Assembly: GCA_003514765.1 (NCBI GenBank)
Contig: DOOY01000041.1
Coordinates: 325-12,928 of the forward strand
DNA from: Nitrosomonas sp.
GTDB taxonomy: Bacteria > Pseudomonadota > Gammaproteobacteria > Burkholderiales > Nitrosomonadaceae
DNA: 12,604 bases
Direction of reading: 5' to 3'
Position numbers and translations under genes: made by a program. Below the pieces are notes generated by a model. It saw only the letters and a list, made by a program, of their open reading frames with translations. It was not told the origin of the DNA and searched no databases. Numbering within the stretch: position 1 is the stretch's first letter; the number at the start of each line of letters is the position of its first letter. This document shows, in pieces, positions 1-7,434 of this stretch.

Positions 1-1334
1 GGCAGCTGCCATTAAATTTTTATCAAATTCAAACCAAGTTTCGAGATGAAATTCGTCCGCGCTTCGGTGTTATGCGCGCACGCGAATTTCTGATGAAAGA
101 CGCCTATTCTTTTCATACTGACGCAGAAAGTCTGGAAGCAACCTACCAGTTGATGTACCAGGCTTATAGCCGGATATTTACGCGCCTGGGATTAAATTTT
201 CGTGCAGTAACTGCTGATACCGGCGCAATCGGTGGCAGCGGCTCACATGAATTTCACGTCCTGGCCGAGTCAGGAGAAGATACCATTGTATTCTGTCCTG
301 ATTCAGACTACGCAGCCAATATCGAACTGGCCACATCGCAGCTACCTGCGCAAACACCGGAAAAACCGGCTGGTCAAATTAAAAAAATTCATACACCTGA
401 GCAGAAGACTTGCGCTGATGTTGCCAATTTTCTCAATTTACCACTACAACAAACAATTAAAACGCTTGCAGTAACCGCCAACAGCACTATGTATTTATTG
501 TTATTACGAGGCGATCATCAATTAAATGAGCTCAAGGTCAGGAAAATTCCATTTTTGGTTGATTTTGAGATGGCCAGTGAAGAAACCATTTTGAATGAAA
601 CAGGCACTGTACCAGGCTATATCGGTCCGGTAGGATTAAAAGCAGAGATTGTCGCCGATCAGGCAGTTATAGAAATGACTAATTTTGTGTGCGGCGCCAA
701 CGAAGAAGGTTTTCATTTCACACAGGTTAATTTTGGACGTGATTTAAAAAAACCGAATCATGTTTTTGATATACGAAATGTACTTGCCGGGGAACTTTCT
801 CCAGATGGTAAAGGCAACCTGGAAATTCGCCGCGGTATTGAAGTAGGACATATTTTCAAGCTGCGCACCAAATACTCTGAAATGATGAAAGCAACCTACC
901 TAAACAAGCTCGGACAAACGCAAAATTGTGAAATGGGCTGTTATGGCATTGGTATTTCTCGTATTGTTGCCGCCGCAATAGAGCAAAATAATGATGATCT
1001 GGGTATTATTTTTCCAGAAGCCATAGCACCGTTTCAGCTGGTTATCATTCCCATCGGACTGCATAAAAGTGAACTTGTAAAAACAGAAGCCGAAAAACTT
1101 TATAAAACGCTCACCGATGCCAATATCGAGGTGTTGCTGGATGATCGCAATGAACGACCGGGTGTCATGTTTGCCGATATGGAGTTGATAGGCATACCGC
1201 ATCGTATCGTTCTAGGCGAGCGGGGATTAAAACAATCATCGGTTGAATATAAAGGGCGTGTCGATCAAGCTGCGCAAACGATTGCTTTGGATGAAATCAA
1301 CACATTTATCATGACAAAACTATGTATCAATTGA
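1..1334 (+). CDS. proS: Prolyl-tRNA synthetase, C-terminal ~443 residues (5' end outside window)
   Basis: Charges tRNA-Pro with proline in the cytoplasm (class II aminoacyl-tRNA synthetase). The reading frame is open from base 3, before the first ATG at 72, and already reads as ProS ([15 protein letters not shown]), so the gene starts upstream and the ATG at 72 is internal. In order one sees class II motif 2 ([17 protein letters not shown], about bases 36-90), an editing insertion domain characteristic of the long bacterial ProS type with TIKTL near base 455 (the lysine matches the position used by E. coli ProS to deacylate Ala-tRNA-Pro), motif 3 (GCYGIGISR, around base 935), and the C-terminal anticodon-binding domain with [20 protein letters not shown]. 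About 125 N-terminal residues are missing relative to the roughly 570-residue family length. The last 13 bases overlap the next gene, suggesting co-transcription. Confidence 0.98.
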   Translation, partial: QLPLNFYQIQTKFRDEIRPRFGVMRAREFLMKDAYSFHTDAESLEATYQLMYQAYSRIFTRLGLNFRAVTADTGAIGGSGSHEFHVLAESGEDTIVFCPDSDYAANIELATSQLPAQTPEKPAGQIKKIHTPEQKTCADVANFLNLPLQQTIKTLAVTANSTMYLLLLRGDHQLNELKVRKIPFLVDFEMASEETILNETGTVPGYIGPVGLKAEIVADQAVIEMTNFVCGANEEGFHFTQVNFGRDLKKPNHVFDIRNVLAGELSPDGKGNLEIRRGIEVGHIFKLRTKYSEMMKATYLNKLGQTQNCEMGCYGIGISRIVAAAIEQNNDDLGIIFPEAIAPFQLVIIPIGLHKSELVKTEAEKLYKTLTDANIEVLLDDRNERPGVMFADMELIGIPHRIVLGERGLKQSSVEYKGRVDQAAQTIALDEINTFIMTKLCIN

Positions 1335-1918
1335 TTGCTGTTTTATTAATTATATTATTCCCAGTCACCGTACATGCAAGCATTCAACGCTACGAGCATC
1401 TTATCATCAGCACGCAGATATTTACACAAACCGAAATCAACGATGAAGCGGTGACGTATCAGGAATACGCCAAACTGGCAACCGATGTCACGTGGCTCGC
1501 TACCATGAGTGAACGGCTAAAACGCTTTAAATCAAATCAGTACGAACGCGAATCTTTTTTGCGTACAGTTTATTATGAAGCCACACGCGCCGGACTTAAC
1601 CCGCAGCTTGTTCTCAGTGTAATTCAAGTTGAAAGCGGTTTTAGAAAATATGCAATTTCACATGCAGGTGCACGTGGCTATATGCAAATCATGCCCTTCT
1701 GGGTTGATACGATTGGTGACGAAAACCATAATCTTTTTCACCTGCGTGTAAATCTGCGTTATGGCTGCATGATTTTAAGGCATTATCTTAACAAGGAAAA
1801 TGGCGACTTGTTCCGTGCTCTAGGCCGCTACAATGGCAGTCTTGGACAATCCGCCTATCCACAGCTTGTATTCAATTTGTGGCATAACACCTGGCACTAT
1901 TTTGGCGATACCCTATAA
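1322..1918 (+). CDS. Exported lytic transglycosylase (SLT / goose-lysozyme fold)
   Basis: Predicted to cleave peptidoglycan glycan strands in the periplasm. The 198-residue product starts with a signal peptide (hydrophobic residues 3-17, then VHAS, likely cleaved near residue 19). The catalytic domain covers about residues 80-190: the SLT motif QVESGF gives E104 as the probable catalytic acid, followed by [15 protein letters not shown] (113-127), [16 protein letters not shown] (141-156) and ALGRYNGS (166-173), all typical of family 1 transglycosylases. There is no lipobox cysteine at the signal peptide end, so it should be soluble or membrane-tethered rather than a lipoprotein. The ATG overlaps the end of proS by 13 bp and has no clear ribosome binding site, so translation is probably coupled to proS. 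It converges on the thioredoxin gene with only 29 bp between the stops. The subfamily is not assigned. Confidence 0.9.
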   Translation: MYQLIAVLLIILFPVTVHASIQRYEHLIISTQIFTQTEINDEAVTYQEYAKLATDVTWLATMSERLKRFKSNQYERESFLRTVYYEATRAGLNPQLVLSVIQVESGFRKYAISHAGARGYMQIMPFWVDTIGDENHNLFHLRVNLRYGCMILRHYLNKENGDLFRALGRYNGSLGQSAYPQLVFNLWHNTWHYFGDTL

Positions 1919-1947
1919 AAGATCGTCCAATAAGAACAGCGCCAGAA

Positions 1948-2406
1948 TTATCTTGTATTAATAAATGATTCAATACTTTCACGCGTAACAATTCCCAATT
2001 TACGCGCAGCCGGTTTGCCAGCAGGATCAAAGAAATAAGTGCTCGGCAACATCGAGATCTCATCAAGCTGAGAGGCAATACGTCTGCTTCCCAGTACCGT
2101 TGGATACGAAATCGACATCTTTTCAACAAATGCCATAACCACTTTGGGATCAGAGAATTCCATGGCTACACCGATCACCATGATATCCTTGCGATCTTCA
2201 TAAAGTGCAATTAATTCCGGAATTTCCTCCAGACAAGGAGGACACCAGGTTGCCCAAAAATTAATAATTACCCAGCGTCCTTTATAATCGGCCAGCGTGT
2301 GGATTTTGCCATCCGTATCCTGAAACTGAAAAGCCTTAACTTCTATCGCGAGCATCAATATCATCAAGCTCAATAAAAGATAGAGACTACGTCCGAGTAT
2401 GCGCAT
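1948..2406 (-). CDS. TlpA/ResA-like periplasmic thiol-disulfide oxidoreductase
   Basis: Thioredoxin-fold protein predicted to reduce disulfides in the periplasm, as TlpA/ResA proteins do for cytochrome c biogenesis or other exported partners. From the ATG at 2406 it has 152 residues: a signal peptide or anchor (residues 1-25, RSLYLLLSLMILMLAIEVKA), then INFWATWCPPCLEEIPEL with the WCPPC active site at residues 54-58, and the cis-proline loop at LPSTYFFDPAGK (P121). The frame extends to a GTG at 2457 that would overlap the end of leuA. I prefer 2406 because it places a normal signal peptide at the N-terminus. No good Shine-Dalgarno is seen for either start. It lies 31 bp downstream of leuA on the same strand, so it is probably read from the leuA transcript. 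The specific partner cannot be told from this window. Confidence 0.9.
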   Translation of the reverse strand: MRILGRSLYLLLSLMILMLAIEVKAFQFQDTDGKIHTLADYKGRWVIINFWATWCPPCLEEIPELIALYEDRKDIMVIGVAMEFSDPKVVMAFVEKMSISYPTVLGSRRIASQLDEISMLPSTYFFDPAGKPAARKLGIVTRESIESFINTR

Positions 2407-2437
2407 TATATTTTCAGCCAAATATAAAATGAAAAAG

Positions 2438-3970
2438 TTACACCTGCGGATGGGCACGCTCCAACTTACTATGCAATTTATTTAAAGCACTCAAATAAGC
2501 TTTTGCAGAAGCCACGACAATATCCGTATCAGCTCCATGGCCATTTGCAATACGATCAGATTTCTGCAGACGGACAGTTACTTCGCCCTGTGCATCCGTA
2601 CCGCTGGTAATATTATTTACTGAAAATAATTGAAGTTGCGCTCCGCTCATCAACAACTTCTCAATGGCACAAAATGTTGCATCAACAGGACCGCTGCCTT
2701 CCGATTCGGCTTGCATTTCATTTCCATCATCGGATATCACTAAGCGTGCGTAGGGAATCTCACCTGTCTCGCAATGAATAGTTAATGATAACAATCGATA
2801 GCGTTCCTGTAGTACAAGTACCTCGTCAGACACTAAAGCATGAAGATCCTCATCAAATATTTCATGTTTTTTATCAGCCAGTTCTTTAAATCGCATAAAC
2901 ATGTTGTTGAGCATTTCTTCTGATTCCAATTCGATACCAAGTTCTTTTAACCGGGTACGAAAGGCATTGCGGCCTGAATGCTTCCCCAATAACAGTTTAT
3001 TCGCACCCCAACCTACATCCTCAGCGCGCATAATCTCATAAGTCTCGCGATGTTTTAGAACACCATCCTGATGAATACCGGACTCATGAGCAAATGCGTT
3101 AGCACCCACAATCGCTTTATTAGGCTGCACTGGAAATCCCGTAATGCCCGACACAAGTTTGCTGGCGGGTACAATATGCTTGGTATCGATTCTAGTATCA
3201 CAAGGAAAATAATCCTGACGTGTACGCACTGCCATCACCACTTCTTCCAGCGATGCGTTACCAGCCCTTTCTCCAAGACCATTAATGGTGCATTCAACCT
3301 GGCGCGCACCATTTATAACCGCAGATAAGGAATTCGCAACAGCAAGTCCGAGGTCATTATGACAGTGCACTGAGAACACTGCTTTGTCAGAATTTGGTAT
3401 TTGTTCCCGCAAAGTATGGATTAGTTTACCAAATTGCTCTGGCATGGTATATCCGACCGTATCAGGAATATTCAGCGTTTTAGCACCTGCATCGATTACT
3501 TTCTCTAGGATTTTGCACAAAAAATCAATTTCAGACCGCCCTGCGTCTTCCGGTGAAAACTCAATATTATCGGTATATTGACTTGCCCACTTGATTGCTT
3601 TGACTGCTTGTTCAATCACCTGTTCCGGCGACATGCGCAATTTATTTTTCATATGAATCGGAGAAGTGGCAATAAACGTATGTATGCGTGCCGGGCCCGT
3701 ATTTTTAAGTGCCTCACCGGCTCGTCTGATGTCAGATTCTATTGCACGTGCCAGTCCACAAACAACACTTTCCTTTACCGATTCGGCGACGGCTCTAACA
3801 GCTTCAAAATCGCCATTAGATGCTGCAGGAAAACCCGCTTCAATTACATCAACGCCCATACGCTCCAGCTGCCAGGCAATGCGGACTTTTTCTTCCTTTG
3901 TCATGGACGCACCAGGACTTTGCTCACCATCACGCAGTGTAGTATCAAAAATAATTAATTGTTCTTGCAT
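2438..3970 (-). CDS. leuA: 2-isopropylmalate synthase
   Basis: Condenses 2-ketoisovalerate with acetyl-CoA to 2-isopropylmalate, the committed step of leucine synthesis. At 510 residues it has the usual length of the bacterial LeuA. The N-terminal TIM barrel shows [16 protein letters not shown] (residues 8-23; R13 and D14 are catalytic and metal-binding positions), [14 protein letters not shown] (201-214; H202 and H204 bind the metal), and [18 protein letters not shown] (230-247). [12 protein letters not shown] follows at 295-306. The C-terminal leucine-sensing regulatory domain occupies about 390-500 ([10 protein letters not shown], then [16 protein letters not shown]), so feedback inhibition is expected to be intact. 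The start is well supported by GGAG at 3978-3981, 7 nt before the ATG. Upstream lies a 226-bp spacer with a candidate leucine attenuator. Downstream, the TlpA-like gene follows closely. Confidence 0.98.
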   Translation of the reverse strand: MQEQLIIFDTTLRDGEQSPGASMTKEEKVRIAWQLERMGVDVIEAGFPAASNGDFEAVRAVAESVKESVVCGLARAIESDIRRAGEALKNTGPARIHTFIATSPIHMKNKLRMSPEQVIEQAVKAIKWASQYTDNIEFSPEDAGRSEIDFLCKILEKVIDAGAKTLNIPDTVGYTMPEQFGKLIHTLREQIPNSDKAVFSVHCHNDLGLAVANSLSAVINGARQVECTINGLGERAGNASLEEVVMAVRTRQDYFPCDTRIDTKHIVPASKLVSGITGFPVQPNKAIVGANAFAHESGIHQDGVLKHRETYEIMRAEDVGWGANKLLLGKHSGRNAFRTRLKELGIELESEEMLNNMFMRFKELADKKHEIFDEDLHALVSDEVLVLQERYRLLSLTIHCETGEIPYARLVISDDGNEMQAESEGSGPVDATFCAIEKLLMSGAQLQLFSVNNITSGTDAQGEVTVRLQKSDRIANGHGADTDIVVASAKAYLSALNKLHSKLERAHPQV

Positions 3971-3977
3971 TTATATG

Positions 3978-3981
3978 CTCC
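3978..3981 (-). promoter_or_regulatory. Ribosome binding site of leuA
   Basis: GGAG on the - strand (TTGGAGCATATAA then ATG), 7 nt before the leuA start at 3970. It fixes the leuA start and is one of the few clear Shine-Dalgarno sites in this window. Confidence 0.75.
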
Positions 3982-4006
3982 AATTCAGAGAAAAAATGTA
4001 TCGCGA

Positions 4007-4029
4007 TAAAAACTCAGATACTGAGTTTT
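4007..4029 (-). terminator. Candidate attenuator terminator in the leuA leader
   Basis: On the - strand a perfect 9-bp inverted repeat, AAAACTCAG / loop TAT / CTGAGTTTT, ends in a run of five T (the run is partly in the stem) before ATCGCG. It sits 35 nt after the stop of the leucine-rich leader ORF and 37 nt before the leuA start, where a transcription attenuator would be expected. The core is short (CTCAG/CTGAG) and A/T-rich outside it, so it would be a weak terminator. I could not identify a clean competing antiterminator by eye. The hairpin is symmetrical and could act on either strand, but no + strand gene reads into it. Confidence 0.45.
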
Positions 4030-4064
4030 ATAATTTGGGAACTGATGAGGAGAGAAAAAATTAT

Positions 4065-4148
4065 CTATAGCGCGCAAGGGCGCAGCAGCCCCGATAAGGC
4101 CAATGGGACAATATAATAATATGAGGAGACAAAAAATGTATTAAACAT
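4065..4148 (-). CDS. Candidate leucine-rich leader peptide of leuA (27 aa)
   Basis: A short ORF runs from ATG at 4148 to TAG at 4065, upstream of leuA on the same strand. It starts MFNTFFVSSYYYIVP and ends PLALSGLLRPCAL: five of the last twelve residues are leucine (codons TTG, TTA, CTG, CTG, CTA), including a tandem CTG-CTG pair. Leader peptides rich in the end-product amino acid are the known sensor of ribosome-mediated attenuation in amino-acid operons (for example leuL and ilvL of enterobacteria). A GC-rich hairpin (GGGC TGCTGC GCCC) overlaps the tandem Leu codons and a terminator-like hairpin follows the stop. Against it: there is no Shine-Dalgarno, and a second frame starting 5 nt earlier (ATG at 4153) also gives a short ORF of 30 codons. 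The match of position, composition and downstream hairpin makes regulation by leucine the best reading, but it is an inference from a single sequence. Confidence 0.5.
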   Translation of the reverse strand: MFNTFFVSSYYYIVPLALSGLLRPCAL

Positions 4149-4156
4149 GGCATTGC

Positions 4157-4185
4157 AATATAAATAGTTTTTTTATTTTATGCAA
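4157..4185 (-). promoter_or_regulatory. Candidate sigma70 promoter for the leuA leader
   Basis: On the - strand TTGCAT (4185-4180), a 17-bp spacer and TATATT (4162-4157) resemble -35 and -10 boxes. The expected transcription start falls around 4150, only 0-3 nt before the leader ORF ATG at 4148, so that ORF might be read from a nearly leaderless message, which would explain its missing Shine-Dalgarno. The region is AT-rich, so chance matches are likely. Confidence 0.35.
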
Positions 4186-4196
4186 TAAAATTATCT

Positions 4197-4967
4197 CTAA
4201 GCGGTTGATTCATTTTTTTTTCTATTTTTAAGAAAGCGCCATAATTTTATGCAATAACCTGAAAGTGCGTAACCGGCGAATAAGCAAAATAAAACTACTG
4301 GTGGATGGCTTGGGATGAGTACAAAAAAGAATAATACCAATAATAAAATGGTCACAAATGGAACTCTTCTCATGAGATTGATTTCTTTTCCGCTATAAAA
4401 CGGAATATTGCTGACCATTGTTAAACCGGCAAACAATGTAACAATGAGAGCAAGCCATTTGATGTCCGTGCCCGATACTTGAAAGTCCAGCATCACCCAT
4501 ACCAGGCCAGCAATAAGTGCAGCTGCAGCCGGACTTGGCAATCCTTGAAAAAACCGCTTGTCGATCACATTGATATTGGTATTAAAACGTGCCAGCCTTA
4601 AAGCCGCACATGCACAATAGATAAATGCAGCAATCCAGCCCCACTGCCCCATTTCCCTGAGCGCCCATTCGTACATGATCAACGCGGGCGCTACACCGAA
4701 GGAAACCATATCAGACATACTGTCGTATTCAGCACCAAATTCACTTTGCGTATGCGTCATTCGCGCAACACGGCCATCCAGACCATCCAATACCATGGCA
4801 ATAAAAATGGCCACCGCAGCATGTTCGAAATTGCCATTCATGGCCTGTACTATCGCATAAAAACCCGCAAATAGGGCAGCGGTAGTAAACAAGTTAGGCA
4901 ACAAATAAATTCCGCGACGCCGCAAACGGGTCTGTACAACTGTTGATTCTGGTTGTGAGTCGGACAT
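4197..4967 (-). CDS. pssA: CDP-diacylglycerol-serine O-phosphatidyltransferase (phosphatidylserine synthase)
   Basis: Integral membrane enzyme that transfers a phosphatidyl group from CDP-diacylglycerol to serine, making phosphatidylserine, the precursor that Psd decarboxylates to phosphatidylethanolamine. The 256-residue product carries the complete CDP-alcohol phosphatidyltransferase signature D-G-x2-A-R-x8-G-x3-D-x3-D at residues 64-86 (DGRVAR ... G78, D82, D86). Several hydrophobic segments are visible (about 28-43, 49-61, 109-125, 150-165, 171-187 and two in 200-240), and the ends are basic and polar, as in the membrane-spanning PssA type rather than the E. coli peripheral PLD-like type. 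It is separated from psd by 141 bp that contain a terminator and a promoter-like sequence, so it may be transcribed apart from the upstream genes. No Shine-Dalgarno is obvious; the ATG at 4967 gives the expected N-terminus. Confidence 0.97.
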   Translation of the reverse strand: MSDSQPESTVVQTRLRRRGIYLLPNLFTTAALFAGFYAIVQAMNGNFEHAAVAIFIAMVLDGLDGRVARMTHTQSEFGAEYDSMSDMVSFGVAPALIMYEWALREMGQWGWIAAFIYCACAALRLARFNTNINVIDKRFFQGLPSPAAAALIAGLVWVMLDFQVSGTDIKWLALIVTLFAGLTMVSNIPFYSGKEINLMRRVPFVTILLLVLFFFVLIPSHPPVVLFCLFAGYALSGYCIKLWRFLKNRKKNESTA

Positions 4968-4996
4968 TATAAAATTGTCAGAAAGATAGATTGGAA

Positions 4997-5025
4997 ACTG
5001 TATCGCTACATATTTCGTATATCAA
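4997..5025 (-). promoter_or_regulatory. Candidate sigma70 promoter for pssA
   Basis: TTGATA (5025-5020), a 17-bp spacer and TACAGT (5002-4997) on the - strand match the -35/-10 consensus at 5/6 and 4/6. It lies between the psd terminator and the pssA start, giving a leader of roughly 23 nt. Position supports it; sequence alone would be weak. Confidence 0.4.
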
Positions 5026-5053
5026 AATCAAAACCGAAACAGTTAAAAATTAT

Positions 5054-5093
5054 AAAAAAGGAAATACTTTTTACAGATAAAAAACGTGTTTCC
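5054..5093 (-). terminator. Rho-independent terminator after psd
   Basis: On the - strand GGAAA (5093-5089) pairs with TTTCC (5064-5060), and within it ACGTTTTT pairs with AAAAAGT with one mismatch and one bulged base, leaving a loop of about 7 nt. Six T follow immediately (5059-5054). It begins 15 nt after the psd stop at 5109, the usual place for a terminator. It would end the transcript coming from ilvC-psd, with pssA restarting downstream or reached by read-through. Confidence 0.65.
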
Positions 5094-5108
5094 TCGTTGT
5101 TTTTTAAA

Positions 5109-5756
5109 CTATTTTCTTAATTCAGCCAATACCGTTGTCGTTGCATGAACCTTATCGCCAATGTTTACATTAATTTTTGTATCAAGCGGCAGGTAAACAT
5201 CAACGCGCGACCCAAATCGTATAAATCCGAATCGTTGCCCGCGCAGCAGGTGATCGCCCGGTAAAGCATTACATATAATACGTTTGGCAATAAGGCCTGC
5301 TACCTGAACGCAGGTCACATCAGAACCATCATCGGCTTTAATCCACAGTGCGTTACGCTCATTCTCCAACGAAGCTTTCGGCAGATCAGCATTGATAAAT
5401 TTACCAGGGAAATACCATTTGTTACGCACGTTACCATCTACCGGGCTGCGGTTGGAATGCACGTTAAAAACATTCATGAATACGCTGATTTTAACGGCAT
5501 CCCGTTTTAAATAAGGGTCATGTACTTTTTCAACAGCTACAATTCTGCCATCTGCCGGCGACAAAACCGCATTCGGTACAGATGGCACTTCACGTGGCGG
5601 ATCGCGGAAAAACTGCAAGACAAAGACAGCCATTAACCAAAAAAAAATCGCCCACAAAAAACCGGCATAAATATTAACCAGTAAAGCAATTAAAAAAGCT
5701 GCCACAATAAAAGGCCAACCTTCTCTGGCAATCAGAGGGTGCGGGTAATTTGACAT
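5109..5756 (-). CDS. psd: Phosphatidylserine decarboxylase proenzyme (short, PSD-A type)
   Basis: Decarboxylates phosphatidylserine to phosphatidylethanolamine at the inner membrane, using a pyruvoyl group made by self-cleavage. From ATG at 5756 it has 215 residues, the usual size of the short form. Hydrophobic segments at about 14-34 and 36-50 anchor it; [12 protein letters not shown] (65-76) carries the conserved D69 and [15 protein letters not shown] (94-108) carries H100, both conserved near the active site in the family. The cleavage site is [11 protein letters not shown]: cut between G182 and S183, S183 becoming the pyruvoyl group of the small alpha chain. The frame continues upstream to a TTG at 5801 that would add 15 residues, but [17 protein letters not shown] is the start I recognise for this family. 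It lies 60 bp after ilvC and before a terminator; PssA, the preceding enzyme of the pathway, is the next gene. Confidence 0.96.
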   Translation of the reverse strand: MSNYPHPLIAREGWPFIVAAFLIALLVNIYAGFLWAIFFWLMAVFVLQFFRDPPREVPSVPNAVLSPADGRIVAVEKVHDPYLKRDAVKISVFMNVFNVHSNRSPVDGNVRNKWYFPGKFINADLPKASLENERNALWIKADDGSDVTCVQVAGLIAKRIICNALPGDHLLRGQRFGFIRFGSRVDVYLPLDTKINVNIGDKVHATTTVLAELRK

Positions 5757-5816
5757 AAATAACGTATTGAAAAAACGATAAAATATAAATAAAGGTCCCA
5801 AGACAGCCCGGGATTA

Positions 5817-6854
<1,038 letters not shown>

Positions 6855-6856
6855 TT

Positions 6857-6900
6857 AGATCAGCAATATAATTACTTCTCAAAAAGAACATTTCTGATCT
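6857..6900 (-). repeat. Imperfect inverted repeat in the ilvN-ilvC spacer
   Basis: AGATCAG (6857-6863) and CTGATCT (6894-6900) are perfect 7-bp arms; after one mismatched pair three more bases pair (AAT/ATT). Inside, on the - strand, TTCT / TTTTG / AGAA can form a small secondary stem. There is no T-run after the outer arm in the ilvC direction, so it is not a terminator. It could be an operator for a dimeric regulator, or an RNA structure affecting stability of the ilvBN message or ilvC translation. Confidence 0.4.
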
Positions 6901-6936
6901 GCATTCTTTAAAACCTGGATTTTCGAACAAGCGCTC

Positions 6937-6942
6937 ATTATA
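6937..6942 (-). promoter_or_regulatory. Possible -10 box of an ilvC promoter
   Basis: A perfect TATAAT overlaps the ilvN stop codon on the - strand (GGTATAATG). No good -35 box is seen about 17 bp upstream, inside the end of ilvN. A promoter here would read ilvC with a leader of about 95 nt including the inverted repeat. Weak evidence on its own. Confidence 0.25.
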
Positions 6943-7429
6943 CCTTTAAAACCCAATCTCCGCGGCCAATGCCTGACGCACCCGTTCTGACCGTTTCAAG
7001 CACGGCACTTTTTTCTATTGCCTCCAGAAATGCATCCAGTTTTGAACTCGTTCCGGTCAATTCAATCGTATAAGATTTATCCGTTACATCGATAATACAG
7101 CCACGAAAAATCTCTACCAGCCGTTTAATTTCATCTCGATCAGATTTAATTGCCCTCACTTTCACCAGCATGAGTTCGCGCTCAATATGGTTACCATCTA
7201 TCAAGTCAATTACCTTGACAACTTCGATAAGTTTGTTTAGCTGTTTGGTCACTTGTTCAATCACTTCATCCGAACCCGTTGTCACCAATGTCATGCGTGA
7301 TAATGTTGGATCTTCTGTAGGCGCTACTGAGAGTGATTCAATATTATATCCGCGCGCAGAAAACAAGCCTGCCACACGGGACAAAGCACCCGCTTCATTT
7401 TCCATTAATAGTGAAATAATATGTCGCAT
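6938..7429 (-). CDS. ilvN: Acetolactate synthase small (regulatory) subunit
   Basis: Regulatory subunit of acetohydroxyacid synthase; it raises activity of the catalytic subunit and confers feedback inhibition by valine. The 163-residue protein is of the IlvH type: an N-terminal ACT domain (about 3-77) with LLMENEAGALSRVAGLFSAR, in which N11 and G14 match positions reported for valine binding in E. coli IlvH, then YNIESLSVAPTEDPTLSRMT (30-49), and a C-terminal domain with VEIFRGCIIDV (106-116) and GTSSKLDAFLEAI. Its ATG is 5 nt after the ilvB stop, so the two are surely co-transcribed and probably translationally coupled, as expected for subunits of one enzyme. The gene symbol could equally be ilvH; the product is the same. 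Confidence 0.98.
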   Translation of the reverse strand: MRHIISLLMENEAGALSRVAGLFSARGYNIESLSVAPTEDPTLSRMTLVTTGSDEVIEQVTKQLNKLIEVVKVIDLIDGNHIERELMLVKVRAIKSDRDEIKRLVEIFRGCIIDVTDKSYTIELTGTSSKLDAFLEAIEKSAVLETVRTGASGIGRGDWVLKV

Positions 7430-7434
7430 TTCTT

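Noticed and set aside
900..1202. 100-codon - strand ORF inside proS
   Set aside because: Shadow of proS motif 3 and the anticodon-binding domain; composition is not that of a real protein.
1903..1944. TGGCG...CGCCA arms between the convergent transglycosylase and thioredoxin genes as a bidirectional terminator
   Set aside because: Only 5 bp of stem with a loop of more than 30 nt and no T-run; both coding ends overlap it.
3666..4070. A 134-codon + strand ORF (and others at 3071-3328 and 3578-3958) opposite leuA
   Set aside because: Antisense shadow of leuA, whose protein is unmistakable over the same bases; no family features, and it runs into the leuA leader.
4065..4153. Alternative 30-codon ORF from ATG 4153 (contains Ile-Ile-Ile) as the leader peptide
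   Set aside because: Overlaps the preferred ORF in another frame; its end (GCCALARYR) has few branched-chain codons at the hairpin, so it fits attenuation less well. Not fully excluded.
4175..4191. ATTTTAT-GCA-ATAAAAT hairpin just after pssA as its terminator
   Set aside because: The stem is entirely A/T and is followed by A-rich, not T-rich, sequence in the pssA direction. It overlaps the candidate -35 box of the leuA leader instead.
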